From the NCBI RefSeq assembly GCF_002775205.1, contig NC_036450.1, positions 22,284,288-22,348,287 of the forward strand: DNA of 64,000 nucleotides, given 5' to 3'. How positions within the stretch are numbered: position 1 is the stretch's first letter; every line of letters starts with the position of its first letter. Source of the DNA: Xiphophorus maculatus (Eukaryota > Chordata > Actinopteri > Cyprinodontiformes > Poeciliidae). The notes under the pieces are model-generated. The model saw only the letters and a list, made by a program, of their open reading frames with translations, did no database searches and was not told the origin of the DNA. Made by a program: the position numbers and the translations under genes. Below are positions 1 to 11,776 of this stretch, piece by piece.

Positions 1-750
1 TGTAATTTATGCAATTACATGCATTTGATTGCTAAAAACTAAATCCCAGAGGACAGCTGATTTATTTCTGTGGGCCTCCATCGTTTGTTGACAGCAACTA
101 CAACGCTTCATTCCTGCTTGTTTTCCCACTTGTTAATTAGTTCTTGTTAATTAGCTCATATTCATTTATGGAGGAGAGATTTGTTTTTCAGTAAGTTATC
201 TTTAAGTAACTGTGACAGTCGAGCTGTCTCCAAGTAAAAAAAAGAAAAACATTTCTAAATGAAGAGGTCTGTGCTCTGTGTTGCGTCTTCCCCCCGGTGC
301 CCCGTCTTTTTTTTTCTTCTTTTTTCCCTCCCATTTGTACATCAGATAAATCCTGAAAACACATGAGAATCAAGTGGTTTTATTCATGGCATGCTTGAGC
401 TGATCAGAGATGATAAGTACGATAATCCAGCAGAGCGAAGTAGGACAAATCACTTTGTAGTTCGCTCAATCGCTCCCTCTTATAGCTCTTATGACACGAA
501 CATTTCCTGAACATAAAAAAAAGGAGACATGTATAACATAGAAACTTCTGTTCCCTCTGTGTTTAGCATCGCTTTACCTTAGGGTTGTCTAGCACTCTGG
601 AATATGGTGCCGTGGTGTGGCCTGTTTCAACAGGAAATGCATCTGTATGATGGAGTTGTTATTCACAGGACAAGACATTTAGTTACGTTAGTAAGTTATA
701 TTTGTGGTGTGATGAGTTGTGGTCTGATTGTTTTCTTATTTTATTTGCAG
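1..750. other. Intronic DNA upstream of first visible receptor exon
   Basis: No exon with convincing splice sites or conserved protein is visible here. The first receptor exon begins at 751 after a TTATTTGCAG acceptor and enters in phase 1, so at least one upstream exon (signal peptide and start of the first cysteine-rich repeat) must lie left of the window. The short open frames in this stretch are AT-rich chance frames. Confidence 0.7.
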
Positions 751-3700
751 GAACGTTTGTGCAGAAGCCATGTGAAGGTGATCTGGAGGAAGGAACATGC
801 GTGTCCTGTGAACACGGACAGACGTACACCGAGCATCCAAATGGGATGAACCGCTGTCTGCCCTGTACACACTGTCGCCCTGGTAACCAAGTTCTCCGTT
901 TCTTTAAGAATGTATCATCGATTATTAATCGGTCAATATAATTTTTTATTTACCGAAAATTAAATTGTGTTTCCCAGATTTTCAAATCGGTGCATCTTTT
1001 CCAATTCATATCAGGAACAGGGGCAATTAGGACCTTAGATTAGCTGTTAGCATGTTTAGCATATCTAATTGTATGCAGCTCTCTGTGTGCTAATACCTTT
1101 GAGGCTACCAATATTAATAAATCAAAAATGTCTTCAGACACAAATGGATAAACCAGACTAGCATCTTTCTCTCAATGAAAATCTGACATGACCATCTGGA
1201 AAATACTTTCTATTCTAAAAGGCTTTGTCAACTTTTGTCTTATTTCTGACTTCATTTTTGAACATCACAGACAAAAAAAAATTTTTTGTCATCTTCTTTG
1301 TTCAGTAACAACTTCTGCTCTGAGGAGTGTTGCTACATGCTACATATAAAATTAATTTAGTTTTTCTTTCAGTTTTTTTAATACCTAAATTAATATTTGT
1401 ATTCTGAAGCAACTGCATTTTTATCCAAAAATGTGTAATTAACTGTCAACTTTAACTACAGAAAGTAATAATGTCTAAAAAAAACTGAACAGAATTTTTT
1501 ATGACCGTGGGAACTGTGCGTAGATTTGCTTCAGGTCACCAGCTGATTTCTTTACACATTTAAATTATTTAATTGGATTTTCTTATCTTATTTAAATTTC
1601 CATTTACGCACTAAATAAGACTAAACATTTTTTTTAACCATATTTCCCATTTTCTGTGAGCAACTAGCTCCAAAATCCCAGCGTGTTTTAAAACGTGGAG
1701 GGGGGAAAAAAGAACTGACACCTATCTGAATCTCCCCTCCATTTAATCCTTTGCGTTTTAAAAAAAAAAAAAAAAAAAAGAAAAATCAGATAACCACAGA
1801 GCGTTCTAAAGATCCTGCTTGTCAAAGATGTATTGTTTTAGGAAAGCTGATAGCTCTTTGTCTGTGCCCTGCGCCTTTCACGTCCACAGCTGAAAATGGG
1901 GTCTTATGATGTTACACGGAGCAGCAGGGTGTGTCTTTGTTGTTTTTGTTTCCCGGCCTGAATGCGAGCGTGTTACTTGTCTCGGGAAGGTTTTGCCTGT
2001 GTGTCCGTCTTACCTGGCTGAACTGGGTGTGGCTGCGCGTCATTGTCCTCCCCCATACTGGGCGTCTTTGTGTCCGATGAAAGGCAGCAGCCACAGAAAA
2101 GAGAATACTGTTACATAGGTTATTCACTTATTTTACTTTTAAGGTTTTGGTTGTTTTTTTGTTGTTTTTTTTCCCCCCAGATCTTTTTAATGCCTTTCAT
2201 AATCTTGTGACACTAAATAAAAAAGTAAAGTTTAAACTTTTAAGTCCCACATTGCATTGTGGAGTGCTTGCACGTACTCTGAACCACGCTGCGATGTGAA
2301 ACACTTAAGAACTTCCTGTTGGGAGCTGCTGTTGATTTAATGAATCATTTATGGTGTCACATGAATGAACTTTGCTTTAGTGTATTTCGTAGTTAGTGCC
2401 AGTCCATTTAACCATGTAATATTTCAGACCTCAGTTGAAATCAGTAAATAAAAATAAAAATAAAAAAACAGGAGAATAGTTGCTTTGATTCTATAATACA
2501 GACTCAGGCGGCATAGCGTTCATGACAGTTTAATGTGACTGAACTCCTTAGTCGGTCACTGGGCTGCAGCTTCAGTTTTGTGGTTTATTCATTGATTTTC
2601 ACCAAGCTGGTAATCATGTTTTTAGCTTCCGAGCTCGTTTGTGTTGTATTTAAGCATCACTCCACTAAGCTGACATCCATCAATCTGTCTCCTCCATGAC
2701 ACATTTCTATTGGAAAAACTCCGGCCTCTGTGGTTCAGGGAAGGAAACAAAACACTGAGTGTAAAGGTCCTCCGCTGGTTTTAAACAACAAAACAATCGA
2801 GCACAATGAAACCTGAATTATAGCTTGATCACATTAGGGAGAAGGCAAACAGTTATGACTAAATTCACAAACAATGCCGGGGCTGGAGCTGTGAATTTCA
2901 GCTGACCTCTCGATTCTAGCTGACTGATTTCTTAGCTCAATGCGTCTGTGTTTTTTCCTCTAAACACACACACACCCTGGTACTCTTCCACTCTTAATGT
3001 TAAAATCACAAACTTCATAGAGTTCTCATTTTATTATTGTTAAATTCTTTTATGTGATGGACCTCGGGTTTCTAAAGTCAGGGGTCATGACTCGCTGCTC
3101 CAGACTTTTAGCGGAACAAGTTTACTTTCCCAAAAAAAGCATGACCTTAAAAGCAGCAACGGCCGGCGTCCTCCTCGTTTCCGCGCCAAGACTTTCCAAG
3201 AACTCGGCTGTCCCGTCGTTAAGGAGCGAGCCGGGAGCGACTCCGGTCCAAACGCCGGTAATTCCGGAACGTTCTCTGGCATTTTATGAAAAAGGGCTTC
3301 AAACTATAGAAGTGTTATGTCAGAAAGCTTGAATGGATTAGAAAACCATTGTCCTCCTCCAATGTTGTTTTGTGGCTAAAGACTACTATGACAACTGGAA
3401 TAAATTGAGGATATTTAAAGTAAAATTTTTACAGAAAAATTCCCCCTCATTCCCCTAAATAAATCTCAGTTATTTTCAAAAGTCACCTGAGCGTAGTTTA
3501 ATTCTAGTTATATTGTTTTTGGCATCACAAAATGTGGAAAAGTTTATGAAACATTAATATACAAGTTTCCTTCTGACACAAATTGTTTGATAAATCCATA
3601 TTAGGACAGCTACAAATGTGTTTGTATAGTATATTTATTTTGTGCTCAAAAATCCACACACATTCATAGATGATATGCAAATCAGTAGGCAACCTGGGAT

Positions 3701-6700
3701 TCAGTGCCTTGCCCAGAGGCACATCAAACCCACAAGTTTTGGTTTGCAAAACGACTACTCTACCCACAGAGTCGCAGTCGGAATTGATCAAAAGTTTTTA
3801 CAAAATAACATCTATAAATTAAATTGTACCTGAGATTTTTTTTTTTTATTGATTTTTTTTTTTTTTTGCAGTACTGAAAAACTGCAAAATAAGTACAAAG
3901 TGCAAAATGGTTCAGTTCTAAAACTCTTTTTTTTTTTTTTGCTTGATATTTTCTGTGCTGTGCCAAAATAATTAGTCAGTCCAAGTTTCTGCAACTTTGT
4001 TTTATTTGTTGTTGTTTTTCCACTGTATCAGTCAGCAAAGCATTAAAAAAAACTATGAATCCATATGAAGAAACAATTTTCTGTGGTGTATTAAGACTAC
4101 ATTTCCACACCAACACGTTTTTCTTTCTTTTTTTTAAACTTCACTTTGACGTAACTTAAATGTAGAGCGTTTTATTTTTACAGACCAAAAAAAGGGTTTT
4201 TATTAAGAAATGTTTGCAATGCATTTCATTACCATGAAGCCACAAAAACTCTTAGCATTCCTGTTTAGTTTTTTTTCTTGTTGTTTTTAATGTGACATAT
4301 TTTCATGGGTAATCAGTTGTTGTTTTCCAAAGGTTTGTGGCTCCCACAATTGTCAGATGCTGGAGTGCATCAGCACTTAACAGCCATGCAGTAAATGACA
4401 TTTCCACACAGTCCTTTAATGCCTATATGCCTTGAGAAATGCAGTCGAACAAAACCGGCGACTGTTCTGCTTTGGTACAGAGTAATTTCGTTTTTATTAT
4501 TATACATTACCCAAACGATAACAGTGAAAGACGTTGGCTATCCCATGAGCAGTGGTCGTGGAGCGAGGCACAAAACCGCGGTTGTGTTCTCTGCGTGACC
4601 GTAAGGAGTCTGTGTTTCACTCTGACAAGAACACGCTCAAAAACAACATGTTTACTGTTTAACAATTTGCTTCTGTGACTGTTGAGGTGAAACAGACTGT
4701 ATTTTGTCTGTTTAAAGCCAACATGATGTGCTCTTGCAGCTGGAATACTGGCAAGCTAGTTGGTGTAACCACAAGGCTGATTGCCAACAGCAGGACAAAG
4801 GCCAATTATTAGAGAAATAGTTTTGCGGAACGAGAGAAAAAACGGACAAAAAGGCCGTATTTTAACTTTGTTTCAATTAATCATGGGAGAAAATTCCTGT
4901 AATGGTATGGAAAGATTACAGATTTTACAAACTGCTCTGGAATAGATTTTTTTTTATTTTTAAATTTGCAGCCATGGCCGTCTTATTTACTGAAGCTAGG
5001 GATTAATGGAGGTGAACTTTGTTATTTTCACGTAACCCCTTTAAAAAAACTGCAGCTGCTGTCGTTTATGTTTTCAAAGTGACAAAGTTTCTCATATTCC
5101 TGCTAAAGTGAGCGGAAAGAAGGAAACCTAATTGTCACGCTTATCCGTTTTATGGAAAAAGTCACAGCACGGTTACTAACTGGCTGTAAATTAGCTTAAA
5201 AAAGAAAAAGAGCAGAATATCCAACAAAGGTTTCCCTCTGTTGCTCGCTTACTCATTAAGTCCTGGACATGCATCAACAGGTTAGACGTAGTTAACTAAA
5301 ACAGAGGTCACACACACACTCGCGTGACCAATTTGATTTGGAGTTGGCAGTTTTGAAATTTTCTCACAATGTTTTAATTTTGTCTTCTACAGACGAAAGA
5401 GTAATCACTCCCTGCACGACCACAACGGACACCAAGTGCGAGTGCAAGCCCGGCACCTTCTGCGTTCCTGACCAGGCCTGTGAAGTCTGCAAACGCTGTG
5501 CCAAGTGAGTGCTGCTTAAACATTTACAGCTTTGTCACTTTTTAGCCCTTAATTTGTAGATTACAATACCTTGCAAGGTATTCGTACGTATTGAACTTTT
5601 CCACTTTTTGGAACTTTACAAGCACAAACTTTTTTGTATTTCTTTGGGATTTTATGTATTCGAAGAACCTGAAGTAGTTCCTAATTGGTTCTGTTTTTTT
5701 TTTTTTTTTTTAAATCTAAACTTGCAGCTGTGCTTTTTTTAATCAGCCCCCTATGATAAGAGACCCCTAAACGAAATCACATGTAGCGTCACTTAATTAG
5801 TAAATAGGCGTCCTGTGTGGCTCAAGATAAAATCTGAGCCCAAAAGAGAGATTGCAAAAACAGCTCCACATCACCGTGACAACACAATCTCCACCACAGT
5901 ACATGGTGGTGGCAGCATCATGCTGTGGAGGTGCTTCTAATAAACAGAGTATGGAGCTGATCATATGCTCAGAAACCAGACACCCATCACATGAGTTTAA
6001 GATACTTTTTCTAAAATTGGCAAAAAGTTTGATAAAATCCATGGCAACCAACTCACTTCAGTAGCCACCTAATAAGTCCACCTGTAAGCTAATATCTGCG
6101 CAGAATTAACAGTATTACACACAAAACAGAAAAAAAATGTCATGTTCTCAAAATGCCAGAAAGATTAAACCACTGAGGATAATATGGTCAAAATGAGCAA
6201 CAACAACAAAAAAAGAAAAATACATTTAACTCAACTGAAAAATGCTAAACAAAACCATGTAATCATGTATCTACATTCTCCCAGTATGGTGAACTGAAAC
6301 TATCATCTGCCATGTAAAGACATGTACAATGATGAATCATTGTGCTTTTAATCATGCCCTCACATTTAGAGGTTTTCCAGCTACATTTTTTCTGTAATCA
6401 AAATGGTAAACAGTAGTGCTACACTCAACCTCAAAATTCAGTTCTGTCTATTTCACCTTCAAATAATCGCAGCAAACTATTCTCTAAGATGTTATTTCAG
6501 GATTACTATGTCTTTTGTTTTATTGTAAAGTCAAGCAGTTTTTTGTAATTACTTTTACTAGTGCAAATATACTGTAAACACAAAATCTTACCAAGTATTT
6601 GTCTAGTTTCTAGAGCAAATATCTTACTCCACTTGAAATTGTACAAAACTAATTATGAGTAGCTGTTCATCAAAAAATATCAAGTTAACTTGGATATAAG

Positions 6701-9700
6701 CTTGTAGTAGGTTGTGCTGCAGATGTCTTTGCTGGTTGTTGGCTGTTTTCTGGGCTTTGGGTGGATGGACCAACTGGGCTTTCACACACACATATATATA
6801 TATTTTTTAATATGTTTTTATTATAGATTTATTAGCAGTGGTTCTTAATGATTTGATGTCATGCCATCCTAGTGAACACATTTTCACCCCCAATCCCTAT
6901 TTAAATATTCATTTGTACTCACCACTGGCACCAGGATTCTGTACTCAATTACATGGTTATCAAAGCTGATTAATAAAATTAGCTACCATGGCTTAAACAT
7001 TAAGTTGCTACAGCTTTTATTATAGTTTCAAGTATTAAACCAACGTCCACCAATCGTTCGCCTTGAGCCGACCAAGCGCTGTGGCTTTTACACTTGACGC
7101 TTTGGTGAAGCATTCTACGAAAATTAGCCTTCATAGAGGAATAATATAAATTCCTGTACAAGCAAACATTCCAGATAGACCATTTTAAATGAAAGGTTCT
7201 TCAGGCGATCCGCGCCGAGATAAAAAATAAAGAAGGAGGGGCATGATGCTAGGAGGAAGCATTTTTTGACGTGGAACAGACCAGGGCACCTGAGTGAGGC
7301 CAAAGGTCGCCCAGTTTCCCCTCTCCCCCGTTAAACATGTAAAGTTAGCCGACCTCCTCTGATTTAATTTCGACCGTCACAAACTTTTCCATTTAATCTC
7401 AGCTCTGCACACCTGTGTGCCCAAGATGGACTACTTCTTCTAGCCTACAGGGTTGAACAGGCAGCGTGTTTAATTTGAGCCGTTAAAACCCTCCCCTCTT
7501 CCATCGCATATTTTTAAGTACATTATCCATAAACGACAATAACAGCAAACTGATAGAAAAATAATAATCCTTGCCTGATACAACTTTGAGAAAATTTGGA
7601 TTGCCAACATAAATTCACGGCGAAAGGGATTCAAACTGGGAAAGTGGCGGGCTCCCCACTTTTGTCTTTGGATGAACATCCAGACTAATTCGGTTTAAAC
7701 TGGTTTTTCTGTTTGTGCGGTTTTATTGTTGCTTGACTGCCCCCTTATGGCCAACAGAGGTATCTGTGTTCGCACAAAATAAAATTATTTCTTTAAGTTA
7801 ACATGTGACAAAATCATGTTATCTTTACTAGAATTAATTAATTAAACACAACAAACACAATTTTTATGTGTTAATTTGAAATGAAATATTAACATAATGT
7901 GAACAACTGCAATGTTTCACTTTTTTTGAGGGTATCAGAGAATTATTTATCTTAATGTGATTCTCATTGCATTTGCTCCACTTCTACTACATTGCAGGTG
8001 CAAAGCCGGCGAGGAGGAGGTGAAGAATTGCACGCCCTTTTCCAACACAGTGTGCCGAAAACGAGACCCGTCCCCGACCGAAACGGTAACGCCTCGGTCT
8101 CCTCCGGTTCCCGACCCGCCAACAAACACCTGTAAGTTCCACACATCCTGTCATCGAACATTAATCGCCACCCAGACGGGAATTTGTCTCATATGTAACG
8201 ATCTCTTCCAGGGTTTCTTGTATTAATGGTCTTGATCTGCATCATGGTCATTGTCGTCTTTGCCATTATTTTGTGGTTCCTACGGAAACAGCACTCATGC
8301 GACGTACCATGTAAGTCCGTGTAGCATTTTATAACCCAACAACATTCAGCAGATTTTCTTTTCTTACACAATTTTCTTGCTTTCAACAGGGTTCAAAAGC
8401 TCTTGTGAATCGAGCGAAATCGTAAAGATTCCCATCGTAAGTTCCATCTGATCTTTTTTTTTTTGGATATGTACCTCCAGATAATGTGGAGAAAAAAACC
8501 CATTCACCTAAATTTCTTTTCCCTTCCTTCTCGGTTAGGATGAGAGTGGAGCCACTGCGGAGGAGAAGCAGAACAACCAGAACGCGGGCCTGGAGGGCGA
8601 GGAGCCCCGCCCAGAGTCGCGGCCCCTGCTGCAGGAGACGCAACCCGTGATGACCAAGGCCTGCCCGCCTCTGGAGGACGAGGACCGCGGACTGGGCGAC
8701 AGTTTGCCCAACACCACCAGCTCGTCCCAGACGAGCCTGTCGGCGCTGCCCACCGCTGCCTCCACTGGCAGCACCCCGCACCACAGCCCCGCCGGCTTCA
8801 GACAGTTGCCTTCAGACACGGTGAGAGCCGCAGAATCAAACATCTTTCTCTTATTTAATGCAAATAAGTAGGCATCACGTCACAACCTAAAACCTCAAAG
8901 TACTTTATTGGGATTTTGTGCAACAGACCATCACCGTGTAGTGCATTATTTGTGAAGCAGACCGAAAAGGATGCATTTAAGCGTTTTTGTACAAATAAAC
9001 CTGTCTGGCAGGAGTTTGTATTCAGCCAGCCTATGCTTAGGGATGCACAGATCCACTTTTTTTTTTTTTTTTTTTTTTGCACTTTTGGTACAGATACCTG
9101 AGATTTACCATTGGCTGATTCAGAAAAACAGTGCAGAAACAGTTGACTTAAAATATTAATTTTTTCCTGAACACAGACATAAATGTACAAAATTACACAT
9201 TTATTTGATAACTCTACACCAGCACAGCACACTTATACACCAACAGTTTCAACAGCTTGGTGAAATGCAAAAACAACTTTAATTTGTTAAGTCAGTGCAG
9301 TTAGCAGTGTAACAGCCAATGTAAAATAAATATCAAACAAACTGAAACTGGCAGAAAAGGTTGACTGTCTTGGTCAAACATGTAAAAACTCGACTGCAAC
9401 AAATCTTCTTTCAAATGGTTCAGAAAGAGCAATTAGGAATTCGAAATATGATGTAAGATAAATAATGAAGCATGATGTCGCTCAGAGGAAAAAGCATAGA
9501 ATTAGACTGAATAGATCTGTCCTTATGTATCAGGCACATTGTCACCAATATCAAATCTAGATTTTTTATTTTTTTTTTAAATATCGGGACAGATGCAGAT
9601 ATTGATATTGGATCGGTGCATCTCTCCCTCTTGCTATAATGGCCCCTAAATAAAATCCAGTGCAGTCCAGTTTTCTTTAGAAGTTACACAATCAGTAGAT

Positions 9701-11776
9701 TTAGTTCATCTGGCTGTAATTTCCTCTCTGTAAATCCAGCTGCTCTGTTTGGGCCTTAGAGGTTTGGTGGAGAACATTAGTGAACAAACAGCGAGCAGGT
9801 CAGGGACACAGTGCTGGGGACATCTAAAGCAGGTCCGGGTTGTGAAACAGTGTCCTGAGTTTGGAACATTTTCAGTCCACAAAGATGTGGAGAAACCTCC
9901 CAAACTGACTCATCGGACGTGGAGAGAATTAGTCTTTTCTTTTAGTTGCATGTATCAAAGTTGTCACGGCCTTCTGAGCTCCAAAACCTAAAGTTATTCC
10001 AACAAAAGGGCGTGGGTGGGTGGCAACAGGTGGTTTGTCTCTGGAATGCACTGTCAACCTGATAGTTTGAAAAATACATGCCATACTATCTCTAGAAAAA
10101 TAAAGACAAAATGCTTGCTAAAAAATTCTTACGACGTGGGTGAAAATGAAACTTAATGTGATCTTTACAGGTTTAAAAAGTGGTAAAAAAAATAAAAATA
10201 ATAATTTTAAAGACCTCCAGACATTTGACAAACAACTCCACCACACCCCCCAAAATTAATGGGAGGGTCTAAAAGTCACCAAAGGAATCGAAACAATTCC
10301 AAATACAAAAATTTGAAACACAGATTTTGGTTCCAAACTAACATTAATATGTTCCAAATTGATGGAAGAAAACACAAATTGATAGAACTTATGATGTGCA
10401 AAAATTCAACATTAACAGCTGCAGCCAAAGTATAGGAACCAAAAGAAATGGACGCCTCATTTTGTAATTTTGTACAATTTATTCTGCTTGTGTGTTGTTC
10501 TACTTTGCATTAAATCAATCTTTTTTTTTTTTTTTAAATCCCAATATGCTTGGAAGTTTGTGATTGTAAAGTAGCAAAAATGCTAACAAAAAAACCTTTA
10601 AACACGTTTGCATTGTATGTTTTCTCCACATATCTTCTTATATATGCCTTTTCCTTTTTTGTCTTTCTACAGGATGACCCTCTTGGACATCGATTGCTGC
10701 CACTGCTTGGTAAGACGGACCTTCATTGTTTCCTGTTGTTTTTGCACCAACACAAAAAAACAGCACAGCACACAGCAACCCACGCCAGATCGCGGGCAAG
10801 ACAAGAAACCCGACATCTCCGCAAGATCTCCCACTTTAGTGCTTGATAGACCGATGATCTCATGATAGTTAGGCCTGATCTGAGCCTGCAGGTCTTTAAA
10901 ACAATCTGCATTTTTTTTTCTGCTGCCATTTGTCCTGCTGAATTGAAGAGGACATATCTTACAGTTTGATCTTGCATTGATTGTTTTAAATCGACATCCT
11001 CCGAAGGGACATGCACTTAAATGCTCTCACTGTATGTAGCATACAGGAACGATGTCTGTAGTGATAACTAATGATGTGGATATGGAGAATTTCACTTCTT
11101 CTAATACCAAGCTATTGTAGGTGAGCACAAAATACTGTTCTGGTGTCGCATTCAGTGCTATTAGAAACGATTTGCCCACTTAAAGATTTATTTCTTTAGT
11201 TTTATTTGTCATGTTTCAGGTCATTAACCACATTTTAATATCACACAAAGACAACCGCAGTGTTCTGCCGCAGTGAATAGAATAGAATAGAATTCAACTT
11301 TATTGTCATTGCACTGTCACAAGTACAAGCAACGAGATGTAGTTTGCATCTATCCAGAAGCGCTCTACAAGATATAAATATTTATTTACAGATGTACAAG
11401 ACTATGTATGTATGGACTATAAGGGGTTGTAGCAAGAGAGTGTTTATTAGTGTTTGTTTGCTCTGATTGCAAAGGGTCGGAGAAGTCCCTCAGGAAGAGC
11501 TTCGACTTGTTCGACGAATACCTGGACGTGCGGATCCACAACAAGTTCTTCCGACTGATCGGCATCAGCGACAACCACATTCGGATCGCCGAGAGCGGCG
11601 CCCCCGGCGACAAAGTGTACGAACTGCTGAAGAACTGGATGCAGAGGCAGGGGCTGAAGGCCGACATCAACGACCTGCTGGAGGCGCTGCTGAGCATGGA
11701 CCAGCGGCGCTCGGCCGAGTGCATCGCCCACGCCGCCCTGAGGAGAGGCTACTACAAGCACGCCGACACCCCCTGA
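751..11776 (+). CDS. tnfrsf10b: TRAIL-receptor-like death receptor (TNFRSF10B-like), 3' part
   Basis: Exons: 751-882, 5393-5504, 7998-8131, 8212-8310, 8390-8436, 8539-8820, 10673-10709, 11475-11776. All junctions are GT/AG and phases match; 381 residues are visible. Exons 1-3 carry TNF-receptor cysteine-rich repeats (for example TPCTTTTDTKCECKPGTFC, close to the DR4/DR5 pattern), then a Pro/Thr stalk. Exon 4 encodes the single membrane span (about residues 127-150, FLVLMVLICIMVIVVFAIIL) followed by basic residues. Exons 5-7 are an acidic, Ser/Pro-rich linker including a 37-nt microexon. The last exon is a death domain (about 288-370; FFRLIGISDNHIRIAE and LLKNWMQRQGL). Family knowledge: ligand binding trimerises such receptors, and the death domain recruits FADD/caspase-8 at the plasma membrane. 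The amino end is outside the window. TNFRSF10 is the best fit; another death-receptor paralogue such as zebrafish hdr cannot be excluded. Confidence 0.85.
883..5392 (+). other. Receptor intron, AT-rich, no recognised gene
   Basis: Large intron between cysteine-rich-repeat exons. It contains homopolymer runs (A-tract near 1760; T-tracts near 3838, 3850 and 3930) and no open frame resembling a protein I know. A hAT-type end-like motif (ATCGGTGCATC) is near 985. Confidence 0.6.
5505..7997 (+). other. Receptor intron with Tc1 relic and AT-rich DNA
   Basis: Outside the Tc1 relic (5563-6060) this intron is unremarkable AT-rich DNA. The ATG-initiated frames seen in it do not resemble known proteins and lack splice context. 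Confidence 0.5.
5563..6060 (+). mobile_element. Tc1/mariner relic in receptor intron
   Basis: The left part (CCTTGCAAGGTATTCGTACG near 5571, then a decayed TTTGGGATTTTATGT stretch) matches the terminal inverted repeat of the common teleost Tc1-type element. Near 5900 lies ACATGGTGGTGGCAGCATCA, the conserved DNA under the transposase motif around GGGSIM. The piece is deleted and frame-broken, so it is a fossil. Family recognition is from memory of the consensus, not from a search. Confidence 0.7.
8885..10140 (+). mobile_element. Decayed Tc1/mariner element interrupted by a hAT MITE
   Basis: The left end (TTTATTGGGATTTTGTGCAA near 8903) resumes after the nested insert at about 9640 with sequence typical of the teleost Tc1 5' region (TAAATAAAATCCAGTGCA, then AGAACATTAGTGAACAAACA). 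Transposase-like DNA then fades out. It lies in the receptor intron 8821-10672. No intact transposase frame remains. Confidence 0.65.
9037..9626. mobile_element. Non-autonomous hAT-like MITE
   Basis: The left end TAGGGATGCACAGATCC (9038) and the reverse complement of the right end (GGATCGGTGCATCTCT) form near-matching terminal inverted repeats of the AGGGATGCACCGATCC type. The interior has a long T-tract and AT-rich DNA with no coding potential. I could not identify a clean target duplication. Confidence 0.65.
11274..11460 (+). repeat. Retroposon-like repeat next to death-domain exon
   Basis: The stretch starting AATAGAATAGAATAGAATTC and containing ACTTTATTGTCATTGCAC resembles a dispersed teleost retroposon that is usually found with this wording. 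It ends about 15 bp before the acceptor of the death-domain exon at 11475, so part of that exon's 3' splice environment comes from or abuts the repeat. Confidence 0.5.

Noticed and set aside
1912-2127. Paired sense and antisense frames near 1906-2127
   Set aside because: Intronic, no splice signals in frame, no recognisable residues on either strand.
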